Source of the DNA: a virus
DNA length: 36,068 nucleotides
IMG/VR virus record: IMGVR_UViG_3300021170_000046
Span: 1 to 36,068 of that record
Strand: one strand, 5' to 3'
Position 1 is the stretch's first letter. The number at the start of each line of letters is the position of its first letter. The translations under genes and the position numbers were made by a program. The notes beneath the pieces were generated by a model, which saw only the letters and a list, made by a program, of their open reading frames with translations, had not been told where the DNA came from and did not search any database. Positions 7,704 to 14,112 of this stretch are shown here, piece after piece.

Positions 7704-7948
7704 AACATATGGATATCATGAGTAAATTGGGAAAGATTCGAGAATCTATGGATGAAAAGCTCTTAGAGGAAATGAATAAACCAATGGATGAATTCGATCA
7801 TCTAGCACATAAAATTGAGCTTATGGATGCTGAAATTGATCAATTAAAGAAGAAAATGGCGACATTAGTATCTCTTTTGCAAGATTTCATGGAACTTGAA
7901 AGCTCTACGATTGTGAAAATTCTAGAAAAGTTGGCAAAAAATGACTGA
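7700..7948 (+). CDS. Small coiled-coil protein
   Basis: The start at 7700 overlaps the previous stop (ATGA); an ATG two codons upstream is also in frame. The 82-residue product is helical with heptad-like spacing in HLAHKIELMDAEIDQLKKKMATLVSLLQDFMELESSTI, indicating an oligomerising coiled coil. No Cys or catalytic motif. It lies between two members of the tandem family (7419 and 7941) and ends in AAAAATGACTGA with an eight-base overlap onto the next gene. Function unknown. Confidence 0.55.
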   Translation: MKHMDIMSKLGKIRESMDEKLLEEMNKPMDEFDHLAHKIELMDAEIDQLKKKMATLVSLLQDFMELESSTIVKILEKLAKND

Positions 7949-8288
7949 AGAAATGAGAAAAATGGAAAATATTACACGTGAAGAAATGGACGAAAATATA
8001 GATAAAATCAGAATTTTAATTCATGATTGTCTCGGCTCAGAAATCAAAGATTTTTATGGAGCATGTTGTAGCGCTACAGCTTGTTTACAGATAGCTGCAA
8101 ATCTTATTTCTTGTATGATTTTATCATCGAATAAAGAATTTTCCATTTCGGATGATTCTTTTAAAGAACATTGGGAAGCTTTATTTAAAGATTATATAAA
8201 AATAGGGACAATTTTTCTATCTCAAGATATTTCATATCAAATGAAAATGAAATTCGGCGACAAATGGAAGGACGAAAAAAATGACTGA
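7941..8288 (+). CDS. Unknown early protein, paralogue 2 of a tandem family
   Basis: The 115-residue product is the longest family member. Shared with 7419 are ACCSATACLQIAANLIS, DDSFKEHWEALFKDYI and QMKMKFGDKWK. An alternative start lies four or more codons in (MENITREEMDENI). It begins and ends with eight-base ATGACTGA overlaps, so it is coupled to both neighbours. The conserved Trp/Phe pattern FKxxWxxLF suggests a folded helical domain, but no family is recognised. Confidence 0.6.
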   Translation: MTEEMRKMENITREEMDENIDKIRILIHDCLGSEIKDFYGACCSATACLQIAANLISCMILSSNKEFSISDDSFKEHWEALFKDYIKIGTIFLSQDISYQMKMKFGDKWKDEKND

Positions 8289-8565
8289 TGAAGAATCTGC
8301 TAAAAAAATATTGTCTCATATGGAGAAAGAAATAAAAAATATAGGTTTAATCTCAGCTTCATTAGATATAATTGCATATATCGTTTGCTCATCATTTTCC
8401 AGATTATATCCGGAAGATCCTGGAGAGACCCGAGATTCTCAATGGAAAAAATTTCGAGAAAAATGGAAAACATTGTTTTTGAGCCATTTAGATGCAGCTT
8501 ATAAGCAATCTTCAAATAATAAAAGTTTACAGCAGCTTACAGACGAAATAAATTCCGCACAATAA
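8281..8565 (+). CDS. Unknown early protein, paralogue 3 of a tandem family
   Basis: This 94-residue protein is the most diverged member. It keeps FREKWKTLFLSHLD, corresponding to FKEHWEALFKDYI of the 7941 protein, and an Ala/Ile segment SASLDIIAYIVCSSF in place of the Cys/Ala segment. The C-terminal FGDKWK signature is absent. It is the last of the coupled block 7244-8565, and is followed by a non-coding stretch with a large inverted repeat. Function unknown. Confidence 0.55.
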   Translation: MTDEESAKKILSHMEKEIKNIGLISASLDIIAYIVCSSFSRLYPEDPGETRDSQWKKFREKWKTLFLSHLDAAYKQSSNNKSLQQLTDEINSAQ

Positions 8566-8620
8566 TTAATCACCAAATTATTCAGCAATAAAATCATAAA
8601 TCTGTGTTAAAAAAGGAGGG

Positions 8621-8651
8621 TTCTAGGAAACGCGACTAACGTTCCCTAGAA
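8621..8651. promoter_or_regulatory. 31-bp inverted repeat before replication gene
   Basis: TTCTAGGAAACG, seven bases, CGTTCCCTAGAA: two 12-bp arms with one mismatch. It lies in the gap between the early operon and the replication-type gene. No T-run follows, so a simple terminator is unlikely. Operator, RNA hairpin controlling downstream genes, or replication-initiator binding site are all possible. AAAAAAGGAGGG lies directly before it without a well-placed start codon. Confidence 0.5.
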
Positions 8652-8740
8652 AACGGAAGCGCCATCTCTGATGTTAGGTTCAGACATGGCTTTGAAACAA
8701 TGGTTGCATGAGGAACAAAAGGAAACGGGTAGGAGTCACA

Positions 8741-8884
8741 ATGAATACGTGGTTCTTATACGTCTCTCTTTTCCTCTGTGCAATCAAAAAAACACAGAAG
8801 GACTATCAATGTCACGATACTCAAAAGGTTGGTGTAAATTCCCAAGACCGTGGTTATCTATTTCACGTAGAGATCCCTTCCTAA
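8741..8884 (+). CDS. Possible small membrane peptide overlapping replication gene start
   Basis: A 47-codon frame begins at ATG 8741 with TAGGAG five bases upstream, a strong ribosome binding site. The peptide starts MNTWFLYVSLFLCAIKKTQKD, a hydrophobic N-terminus ending in a basic cluster, as in a signal-anchor or lipoprotein-like leader, then a short polar tail with one more Cys. An in-frame ATG at 8708 would add a basic N-terminus (MRNKRKRVGVT). It overlaps the next gene in a different frame. Translation is plausible; function unknown. Confidence 0.35.
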   Translation: MNTWFLYVSLFLCAIKKTQKDYQCHDTQKVGVNSQDRGYLFHVEIPS

Positions 8885-9780
8885 GAGCCCTTATAGCCAC
8901 TCTATGCGCCTGGGCGAAACCAGATGATGATCCAGATCCAATTATTCAAACCGGTCAAATTTTAACAAGCGATAACGAACTTGCCGCCGAGATGGCATGC
9001 GACCGTACGACAATCATGCGAAAATTAAAATTCCTCGCCAAACATGGATTTCTTACTTTGGATCGTCATGGAAAACGTGGCCGAATCATCTCAATAACCC
9101 ATTTATTTGTCCCAAATGCGCACACTTCCTGCACATCAAATGCAACAAGTGATCCCTTAGAGTCACAAGGGTTTCAAGAGAATGATGTCCCAAACTTGCA
9201 CGGATTCTGCCCAGATGTTGCAACACATAGTGAGAAAGAGAAACAGAAAGAGAAAGAAGGGGAGGGGAACGCGCGCGCGCGAAGCGCGCCGAAAACTCCC
9301 CCCTTTTTAAATTCGAATAAAGAATTGAAAACAATAATCCCGATACGTCCTGAAATAAGCATAAACCCACCGCCCGAGGATTTAAATCCTTTGACAATAG
9401 GATGGCATAGGAGATGCCAAGAACTGGCTCCAATTCGTCGATTTTCAATCACGGAGATATCTAGCCAAATTAGAAAATTAAAAGCTTGCGGATACTCTGA
9501 GGAACAACTCAGCCAAATTTTGAGATTTATTGAAAAGGATAAGATAGGACAAAAATTTATCGCGCCTATTGATGGCTTTAAGGACCATTTTGACCTTCCC
9601 CTAATTGAAGCTGCTTATTCAAAATATAAAAATTCTCCTGAAGGGAAATTGCAAGAAGCCAAGAAAGTTCAAACTGCATCATCGAATGGGAAAGAAACTT
9701 TGAGAGAAAGATTGCAACGAGAAACATTGGAAAATTCTAAGAGAGCCATAGATAAATTGAAACTAGAAGGAAAATTATGA
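8809..9780 (+). CDS. Winged-helix replication-type protein
   Basis: The start at 8809 (MSRYSKGWCKFPRPWL) is chosen because AGAAGGA lies seven bases upstream; the frame is open to 8671 but the extra 46 residues look unlike protein. The 323-residue product has an N-terminal helix-turn-helix region, about residues 45-95: ILTSDNELAAEMACDRTTIMRKLKFLAKHGFLTLDRHGKRGRIIS, the pattern of phage replication-initiation proteins. A low-complexity linker (KEKQKEKEGEGNARARSAPKTPP) joins it to a C-terminal helical part. It is followed with a four-base overlap by the RuvC-like gene, consistent with a DNA-replication and recombination unit. It could instead be a transcription regulator. Confidence 0.6.
   Translation: MSRYSKGWCKFPRPWLSISRRDPFLRALIATLCAWAKPDDDPDPIIQTGQILTSDNELAAEMACDRTTIMRKLKFLAKHGFLTLDRHGKRGRIISITHLFVPNAHTSCTSNATSDPLESQGFQENDVPNLHGFCPDVATHSEKEKQKEKEGEGNARARSAPKTPPFLNSNKELKTIIPIRPEISINPPPEDLNPLTIGWHRRCQELAPIRRFSITEISSQIRKLKACGYSEEQLSQILRFIEKDKIGQKFIAPIDGFKDHFDLPLIEAAYSKYKNSPEGKLQEAKKVQTASSNGKETLRERLQRETLENSKRAIDKLKLEGKL
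9275..9289 (+). other. GC-only hairpin inside AT-rich gene
   Basis: GCGCGC-GAA-GCGCGC forms a perfect 6-bp stem with a three-base loop within the linker of the 8809 gene, embedded in a run of alternating GC and followed by C and T runs (CTCCCCCCTTTTT). It encodes NARARSAPK. The base composition is sharply unlike the rest of the window. Confidence 0.5.
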
Positions 9781-10274
9781 TTTTCATCGGAATTGATCCC
9801 GGAATAAGTGGTGGTATCGTTGGAATTGATGAATACAAAAACATAATGTTTCTTCATGTAATGCCTTCCACTATCCAAGAATTAGAAAAGATCTTTTCGG
9901 ATCTTCAAAAGAAGAGATATATCTTAATGATTTATCTCGAAAAAGCTCAGGCTTTCCCCGGGAACGGCAGTGTTTCCATGTTCAATTATGGATGTCATTT
10001 TGGAGAGCTTTTATGTCTTTTAAAGACCATGGGTATTCCATATGAATTAGTTCCTCCTCAAACCTGGACAAAAAAAATTCATCTTCCTTATAAAAGAGGC
10101 ACTAAGAAAACTTCGAAAGAAAAATCAAAAGAATCGATCTCGATATTATATCCAGGAGTTTGTCTAAAAGATCCTTCGAAAAAGAAAGCTAAAGAATTTC
10201 ATTTAGGATTAATTGATGCACTTCTAATAGCAGAATTTGGAAGACAAAAATTGATGAAAAGAAAAAACCCCTAA
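9777..10274 (+). CDS. RuvC-like Holliday junction resolvase
   Basis: The 165-residue product starts MIFIGIDPGISGGIVGID, with the first catalytic Asp of the RNase-H-like resolvase fold in GIDPG. YLEKAQAFPGNGSVSMFNYG (about 59-79) supplies a second acidic residue, PPQTWTKKI a conserved Trp/Lys segment, and HLGLIDALLIAEFGR near the C-terminus the last acidic residue. This order and length fit phage RuvC-type enzymes, which cut branched DNA before packaging. ATG overlaps the preceding stop (ATGA). The C-terminus is Lys-rich (RQKLMKRKNP). Confidence 0.8.
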   Translation: MIFIGIDPGISGGIVGIDEYKNIMFLHVMPSTIQELEKIFSDLQKKRYILMIYLEKAQAFPGNGSVSMFNYGCHFGELLCLLKTMGIPYELVPPQTWTKKIHLPYKRGTKKTSKEKSKESISILYPGVCLKDPSKKKAKEFHLGLIDALLIAEFGRQKLMKRKNP

Positions 10275-10299
10275 GCCATCCCTGGATCTTAGAGGTTCC

Positions 10300-10347
10300 T
10301 CTCTGAGAAGAAAGCCCTCTTTCAGAGAAATGATTCTTTACAGAATC
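10300..10347. terminator. Paired hairpins between convergent genes
   Basis: Two perfect inverted repeats lie just after the resolvase: TCTCTGA (10300-10306) with TCAGAGA (10322-10328), and GATTCT-TTAC-AGAATC (10332-10347). Neither is followed by a long T-run, though the second is followed by TTACTTTG. They sit between the rightward resolvase gene and the small leftward frame at 10364-10471, so a bidirectional transcript end is the likeliest role. Confidence 0.4.
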
Positions 10348-10363
10348 TTACTTTGTAAGTCAA

Positions 10364-10471
10364 TCAATTAGCTCTCATATCTTGATATTTTTCCCATGCT
10401 TCATTTTGAGGTCTTAATCTCACAAGCAATAGAATCTCTAAAATTCTTAAAAATATCTCTAATAGGAACAT
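10364..10471 (-). CDS. Small antisense membrane peptide
   Basis: The otherwise empty 300-base gap 10275-10574 contains a leftward 35-codon frame: MFLLEIFLRILEILLLVRLR followed by PQNEAWEKYQDMRAN. The first 18 residues are strongly hydrophobic, the remainder polar. GGGGGAAAG lies four to five bases before the ATG on the minus strand, and further upstream GATACAAT could serve as a -10 element. It ends just before the paired hairpins at 10300-10347. A small membrane peptide of this kind could be regulatory, lysis-related or superinfection-related; nothing distinguishes these. Confidence 0.45.
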   Translation of the reverse strand: MFLLEIFLRILEILLLVRLRPQNEAWEKYQDMRAN

Positions 10472-10574
10472 AATCTTTCCCCCATATTGCCTAATATTGT
10501 ATCACACAGAAAAAATAACGCCGCATTTTATTTTAAGGGATTTAAACGAATTGGCTTGATTTAAGGCTATAGTT

Positions 10575-11060
10575 ATGGAAACTTACGATTTTGAATTATT
10601 ACAGGAATATTACTTGGCATTTGGTAGACCTACAAAATACGATCCAAAGTTTTGTTCTATGCTTCTAGATCATATGACTTCGGGGCTTTCATATGAAAGC
10701 TTTGCAGGAGTCATTAGTGTACATCGAGATACACTTTATAATTGGGAAAAAGAATACTCTGACTTTTTCGATGCCAAAAGAAGAGGTTCGGCAAAAAATC
10801 TCCTATATTGGGAGAAAGAAGGTCAAAAAGGTCTATGGGATGAAACTGAATATAATGATCAAGGAAAACCTATTCACAAGAAGACTCTTAATTCCACAGT
10901 TTGGATCTTCAATATGAAGAATCGACATAAATGGCGTGATAGACAAGATGTTGATATCACAACAACAGATACACAATTAGAAGAAAAAGAAAAACTTGCA
11001 AAACTTTCGATGCAAGAACTTAAACAACTCGTCAAAGATCAATTGAAAGATGACAAATAA
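10575..11060 (+). CDS. terS: Terminase small subunit
   Basis: The 161-residue product contains GRPTKYDPKFCSMLLDHMTSGLSYESFAGVISVHRDTLYNWEKEYSDFFDAKRRG (about 17-72), a helix-turn-helix of the type that recognises packaging sites in phage small terminases. It continues with LYWEKEGQKGLWDE and STVWIFNMKNRHKWRDRQ, a pattern shared by many phage proteins with this annotation. The C-terminal 35 residues form a charged helix. In packaging, this subunit oligomerises, binds viral DNA and loads the large subunit (14650 here). It opens the late rightward block; the large subunit is unusually distant, about 3.6 kb downstream. Confidence 0.7.
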   Translation: METYDFELLQEYYLAFGRPTKYDPKFCSMLLDHMTSGLSYESFAGVISVHRDTLYNWEKEYSDFFDAKRRGSAKNLLYWEKEGQKGLWDETEYNDQGKPIHKKTLNSTVWIFNMKNRHKWRDRQDVDITTTDTQLEEKEKLAKLSMQELKQLVKDQLKDDK

Positions 11061-11457
11061 ATCTCAATTTGTTCATTGGTGCAAACCATGGACTAGAAGG
11101 CCTCCCTTGAAAAAGAAAATAATGAGCAAAAAAACTTCTCCTAAGAAAATTGTAGAACATCTTAATGAACCCCGTCCTATTCCTATGGGGATGAAAGAAT
11201 TTGATGAATGGGCAGAGCGTATTATAGCTGGAGCTATGATTCCGGGCCTCACAGAAGAATCTGCAAGATTCACATTAGCTTGTATGATTCTTCATTTGGG
11301 ACCTACAGAATCCCATAAACCTGATGCCCATTTCATACACGGGCTTAGAACGTCTGCTAATAAGCAAGTAGCTCAAGAAGTTCTCCGAAAGATTGATGAA
11401 GATAAAAAAGAAAGAATTAAAGACGATCTGGAAGAATTGGCTCGTAGCGAAAAATAA
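11050..11457 (+). CDS. Hypothetical protein after terminase small subunit
   Basis: The longest reading starts at 11050, overlapping the terminase gene by 11 bases; an ATG at 11122 (MSKKTSPKKIVEHL) would give 111 residues and lacks the odd Trp/Arg-rich leader, so it may be the true start. The core has PIPMGMKEFDEWAERIIAGAMIPGLTEESARFTLACMILHLGPTESHKPDAHFIHGLRTSANKQVAQEVLRKI. It is helical with no metal site or membrane span. I associate such genes with terminase-adjacent positions in related phages but cannot give a function. Confidence 0.55.
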   Translation: MTNKSQFVHWCKPWTRRPPLKKKIMSKKTSPKKIVEHLNEPRPIPMGMKEFDEWAERIIAGAMIPGLTEESARFTLACMILHLGPTESHKPDAHFIHGLRTSANKQVAQEVLRKIDEDKKERIKDDLEELARSEK

Positions 11458-11469
11458 AAGGAAATAGTA

Positions 11470-11751
11470 GTGTTCAGAGAACTTTGCTCATATGTCTATG
11501 AAGATCTGATGCCATGTTCAAAACCTGGTTTTAGAGAATCATATATTAGAGAGCAAGCGACTTTAAAACGTGCCGAAGAAATGAAATTCAAAGCATTAAT
11601 GAAAGGCCATATCTTGCATTTTAACGCGGCAAAGGCTTCAGCTAAAGACCTTAAACAGGCATTTACTCAACCGGAAAGGCCAGAGCGAACTGGTATTCCA
11701 GTTTATAAGCTCAGCGAGTTGAAACAAATGAATGAAGCTTTCAAAGTGTGA
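11470..11751 (+). CDS. Hypothetical basic protein
   Basis: The start is GTG at 11470 with AAAGGAAA nine bases upstream. The 93-residue product (MFRELCSYVYEDLMPCSKPGFRESYIREQATLKRAEEMKFKAL...) is basic and mostly helical, with a TQPERPERTGIPVYKLSELKQ segment near the C-terminus. Two Cys lie ten residues apart in the first 17. It overlaps the following gene by 20 bases. No family is recognised. Confidence 0.5.
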   Translation: MFRELCSYVYEDLMPCSKPGFRESYIREQATLKRAEEMKFKALMKGHILHFNAAKASAKDLKQAFTQPERPERTGIPVYKLSELKQMNEAFKV

Positions 11752-12145
11752 ATTTGAAGCCCTCCAATCAGAATGGTATGAAAAGTTGAGACAACAAGGA
11801 TTTATTGATATTGAACAAAAAGATCCTAGGTCTGTACCATCTCATATTGCTGCTATGGAAACACCGCGAAAACTTCTTTTATTTGAAACCACTGAAGAAT
11901 ATTTCAGAAAAATATCGGATGCAGCGTTCGATCCCAAAACAAAATTCAAAAGTAAAAAAGATAAATATGTTATGGGTTTATATGCCAGAGGCGTTAAACA
12001 AATAGATATCATGTTGCTTTTAAAGCAAAGAGGGACGCCATTACGAAAGGAAGCCATTAGATTTATTATTAGGAAATATGAAATGGCTTGGAATATAAGA
12101 CATTATACTAAAAAACAACTGGGATTAAAGGAAAAGCGTGAGTGA
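11732..12145 (+). CDS. Hypothetical protein with helix-turn-helix-like C-terminus
   Basis: The 137-residue product starts within the preceding gene. The C-terminal part, KFKSKKDKYVMGLYARGVKQIDIMLLLKQRGTPLRKEAIRFIIRKYEMAWNIRHYTKKQLG, has the spacing of a small helix-turn-helix domain as found in phage DNA-binding proteins (ARGVKQIDIMLLLKQRGTPLRKEAIRFII). The N-terminal half is helical and charged. A role in packaging or late gene control would fit the position between the terminase subunits, but this is inference. Confidence 0.45.
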   Translation: MKLSKCEFEALQSEWYEKLRQQGFIDIEQKDPRSVPSHIAAMETPRKLLLFETTEEYFRKISDAAFDPKTKFKSKKDKYVMGLYARGVKQIDIMLLLKQRGTPLRKEAIRFIIRKYEMAWNIRHYTKKQLGLKEKRE

Positions 12146-12575
12146 TTCAATAGATTCTACATATTCAATTCTCGTTTATCCTTCAAAGCTATTACCAACG
12201 ATGTATATATCTTTAATTTTTTCTAGATGGCTTAGAAGTTTAAGATATGGAAATCCATTATTTAGAAAGATGCGTTCCAAAGAATATTTTGACCATTATC
12301 ATATCTATATAGAAAATCTTCTAAGTAAGCCGGATTCGGAAATTAGATTGGCTGTCTTAAGTGATGATCATGATAATGTATTGGGATTCTCAGTGGTCCG
12401 AGAAGATGTTCTGGATTATATTCATGTCCATGACAATAATCGCAATGTTGGGATTGGTAAATCTCTATTGCCTAAAAATGTAACAACATTTACACATATA
12501 ACTGGGCCTGCTATTCAGATATGGCAAAAAACGGGATCGAAATATAAAGAATTGAAATTTAATCCTTTTGCTTAA
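12138..12575 (+). CDS. GNAT-like acetyltransferase-fold protein
   Basis: The start codon is GTG, overlapping the previous gene by eight bases. The 145-residue product contains RLAVLSDDHDNVLGFSVVREDVLDYIHVHDNNRNVGIGKSLLP, matching the GNAT pattern of a beta strand followed by the acetyl-CoA-binding turn (here RNVGIG, where R/QxxGxG/A is usual). The family transfers acetyl groups from acetyl-CoA to amines. In this phage it lies between the terminase subunits with packaging-region genes, so it may act structurally or on a host protein. A second GNAT-like gene is at 31565. Confidence 0.55.
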   Translation: MSDSIDSTYSILVYPSKLLPTMYISLIFSRWLRSLRYGNPLFRKMRSKEYFDHYHIYIENLLSKPDSEIRLAVLSDDHDNVLGFSVVREDVLDYIHVHDNNRNVGIGKSLLPKNVTTFTHITGPAIQIWQKTGSKYKELKFNPFA

Positions 12576-12584
12576 AGGTCAATA

Positions 12585-12977
12585 ATGACATTAGACGAAT
12601 TAAATGATTGTCTCAATATGATAATATCAACATATGCAATGAATCCGATTCCTACAATTCGATATAATTCTCGCAAAGAATTTCTAAAAATTACGAATGA
12701 TCTTAAAGAAGATTTTTCTAAAATGAAAAAAATCACGGAAAAATTAAACAACAAATTATATCTTCTTGGCGCCCATATGGAAAAAATCGAGAAGCCCTAT
12801 ACTGATATATGTGATAATTATCATGCGGTTAGAGAATCTTATACCAGAATGCTCGATTATACTGATTCACAAAAAAGAGATATTCTTCTTTCTCTTGAGA
12901 GAGTTGATGAGAAAGAAAATTCTGAAGAATTTCAGGCATTAAAACAATTATTAAGCAAAAGAAAGATCATTAAATGA
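12585..12977 (+). CDS. Hypothetical coiled-coil protein
   Basis: AAAGGTCAATA precedes the ATG. The 130-residue product is helical throughout, with heptad-like stretches in FLKITNDLKEDFSKMKKITEKLNNKLYLLGAHMEKIEKPY and RDILLSLERVDEKENSEEFQALKQLLSKRK. It overlaps the next gene by four bases (ATGA). No motif identifies it; an oligomeric accessory protein is the most that can be said. Confidence 0.5.
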   Translation: MTLDELNDCLNMIISTYAMNPIPTIRYNSRKEFLKITNDLKEDFSKMKKITEKLNNKLYLLGAHMEKIEKPYTDICDNYHAVRESYTRMLDYTDSQKRDILLSLERVDEKENSEEFQALKQLLSKRKIIK

Positions 12978-13324
12978 CTAAAATAGATATAAAATTCGCA
13001 GAACTCAAATCTCCATTATTTTTCGCCGGCACAAATTGGGGTTTGAAACTTGATCCAGGAAAATCCTCAAAACATTCAGTGATGATTCTTGTCTACGACA
13101 GACAAGAAAAAGAGCTTATAATTTCAATTGGGGAAAAGCTATGCATAATTCCTTCATCAAATGTAAATAGCATGGAGATAGGAAAGCCTGAAATGTCTGT
13201 CCCTCAATATACTCATCCTATTGTTGCAGGTAGGCTTCAAACAGCGCAAGTTGAGAGTCCTATGAGTCATGTTCATGCTGGAGAAGGACATGGTAAAACT
13301 GGCATTGGTGGTAAGGTTAAATAA
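12974..13324 (+). CDS. Hypothetical protein with His-rich C-terminus
   Basis: The 116-residue product starts MTKIDIKFAELKSPLFFAGTNWGLKLDPGKSSKHSVMILVYDRQEKELIISIGEK, a beta-rich domain by pattern, and ends in HVHAGEGHGKTGIGGKVK with three His in seven residues, possibly a metal ligand set. Start overlaps the preceding stop. Its position between small genes before the terminase large subunit is shared by similar proteins in phages of this kind as I recall them, but their function is not known to me. Confidence 0.5.
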   Translation: MTKIDIKFAELKSPLFFAGTNWGLKLDPGKSSKHSVMILVYDRQEKELIISIGEKLCIIPSSNVNSMEIGKPEMSVPQYTHPIVAGRLQTAQVESPMSHVHAGEGHGKTGIGGKVK

Positions 13325-13654
13325 ATGGGCAGTAATTTTGAAGCTGATTGTTTTGATATATCATTCTAATGAGGGAATTTAGACACAAATAATGGAAAAA
13401 TAAAATGTTCATAAGACCAATATTTTTGGATGCAGGAAAATATATTATTGTATTAGCGGGATTGAAAAAAATTTCGATTGATCTTGATATATTGACAGCA
13501 GAATATGCTGCGATTGACAATCTTATTTTACAATATCATACTACTAGTGAAGCACTGGCTGCTTTTGAACTGATCAAAAAGCAAATTTGTCGATCGAATG
13601 AATAAGATTTCCAACAGGAAAATATCTATGGGCAGTTCTTTTGAAGCTGATTGA
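13325..13654 (+). repeat. Duplicated 26-bp gene-start remnants
   Basis: Bases 13325-13350 and 13628-13653 match at 24 of 26 positions. Each begins with ATG: the first opens a 14-codon frame, MGSNFEADCFDISF, the second an 8-codon frame, MGSSFEAD. They flank the gene at 13405-13605. They look like copies of one gene start that have lost the rest of the gene, or mobile gene-cassette boundaries; short translated peptides cannot be excluded. Confidence 0.5.
13405..13605 (+). CDS. Hypothetical small protein
   Basis: The 66-residue product (MFIRPIFLDAGKYIIVLAGLKKISIDLDILTAEYAAIDNLILQYHTTSEALAAFELIKKQICRSNE) has a short beta-like start and a helical remainder, without strong membrane character. GGAAAAATAAA precedes the ATG. 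It is flanked on both sides by the 26-bp duplicated gene-start remnants. Not recognised; it may have entered as a cassette. Confidence 0.4.
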   Translation: MFIRPIFLDAGKYIIVLAGLKKISIDLDILTAEYAAIDNLILQYHTTSEALAAFELIKKQICRSNE

Positions 13655-13672
13655 CTTAAGAGGATATTTATA

Positions 13673-13864
13673 ATGGATATATATCGAATTCCTTTTCCTG
13701 AAGGATTTTTAGAAAAATCTTTAGGAGAAATAAGGATGGAATTTATAATATTAAAAAATCAATTTTCGATTCTTGAAAAGATTTTTGAGAAACATGGAAT
13801 TGATTATAAATCCGATAAACTTTGGATGGATGAAAATGGCCATCAACATTGGCTTGAAAAATGA
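13673..13864 (+). CDS. Hypothetical small protein
   Basis: AGAGGATATTTATA gives a good ribosome binding site. The 63-residue product (MDIYRIPFPEGFLEKSLGEIRMEFIILKNQFSILEKIFEKHGIDYKSDKLWMDENGHQHWLEK) is helical in its middle and ends in an aromatic/His segment. Its stop overlaps the next start (ATGA). No family is recognised. Confidence 0.45.
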   Translation: MDIYRIPFPEGFLEKSLGEIRMEFIILKNQFSILEKIFEKHGIDYKSDKLWMDENGHQHWLEK

Positions 13865-14112
13865 AACGTTTCGCCATATTTCAGTGCCCAGATCCTCCTC
13901 ATCAAGGAGGGATGAATGATTTTATTGGAGCATTTGATAATCTAAAAGACGCGGAATTGTTCGTTTCGAAAGCTTCTTATTCGGAACTTATAATTGAAGA
14001 TATGGAAGATTATTTGGCTCGTAATTCCCCTTATATCAGACAAGTAGATGATAATAAATATATTGCAATTGGCTCAACAGGGGAATATCTGTGGGGAATT
14101 GAAAATGATTGA
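13861..14112 (+). CDS. Hypothetical small protein whose 3' end abuts a terminase remnant
   Basis: The 83-residue product (MKRFAIFQCPDPPHQGGMNDFIGAFDNLKDAELFVSKASYSELIIEDMEDYLARNSPYIRQ...) has an alternating beta-helix pattern typical of a small alpha/beta domain. Its last residues WGIEND align with WVVDED of the terminase large subunit, and the terminase-like frame simply continues after its stop codon. The C-terminus may therefore have been acquired from the fused remnant. It overlaps the next start by eight bases (ATGATTGA). Function unknown. Confidence 0.5.
   Translation: MKRFAIFQCPDPPHQGGMNDFIGAFDNLKDAELFVSKASYSELIIEDMEDYLARNSPYIRQVDDNKYIAIGSTGEYLWGIEND

Larger units (their letters stand above)
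10275..10574. other. Gap between early and late rightward blocks
   Basis: Apart from the paired hairpins (10300-10347) and the leftward peptide frame (10364-10471), this stretch holds no plausible gene. Its right end, GGCTTGATTTAAGGCTATAGTT just before the terminase small-subunit start, contains TATAGT, a plausible -10 for the late block, but no clear -35. Confidence 0.4.

Noticed and set aside
8671-8808. N-terminal extension of the replication-type protein to 8671
   Set aside because: The extension has no good ribosome binding site and unusual sequence; AGAAGGA before 8809 and the protein-like sequence from there favour the later start.
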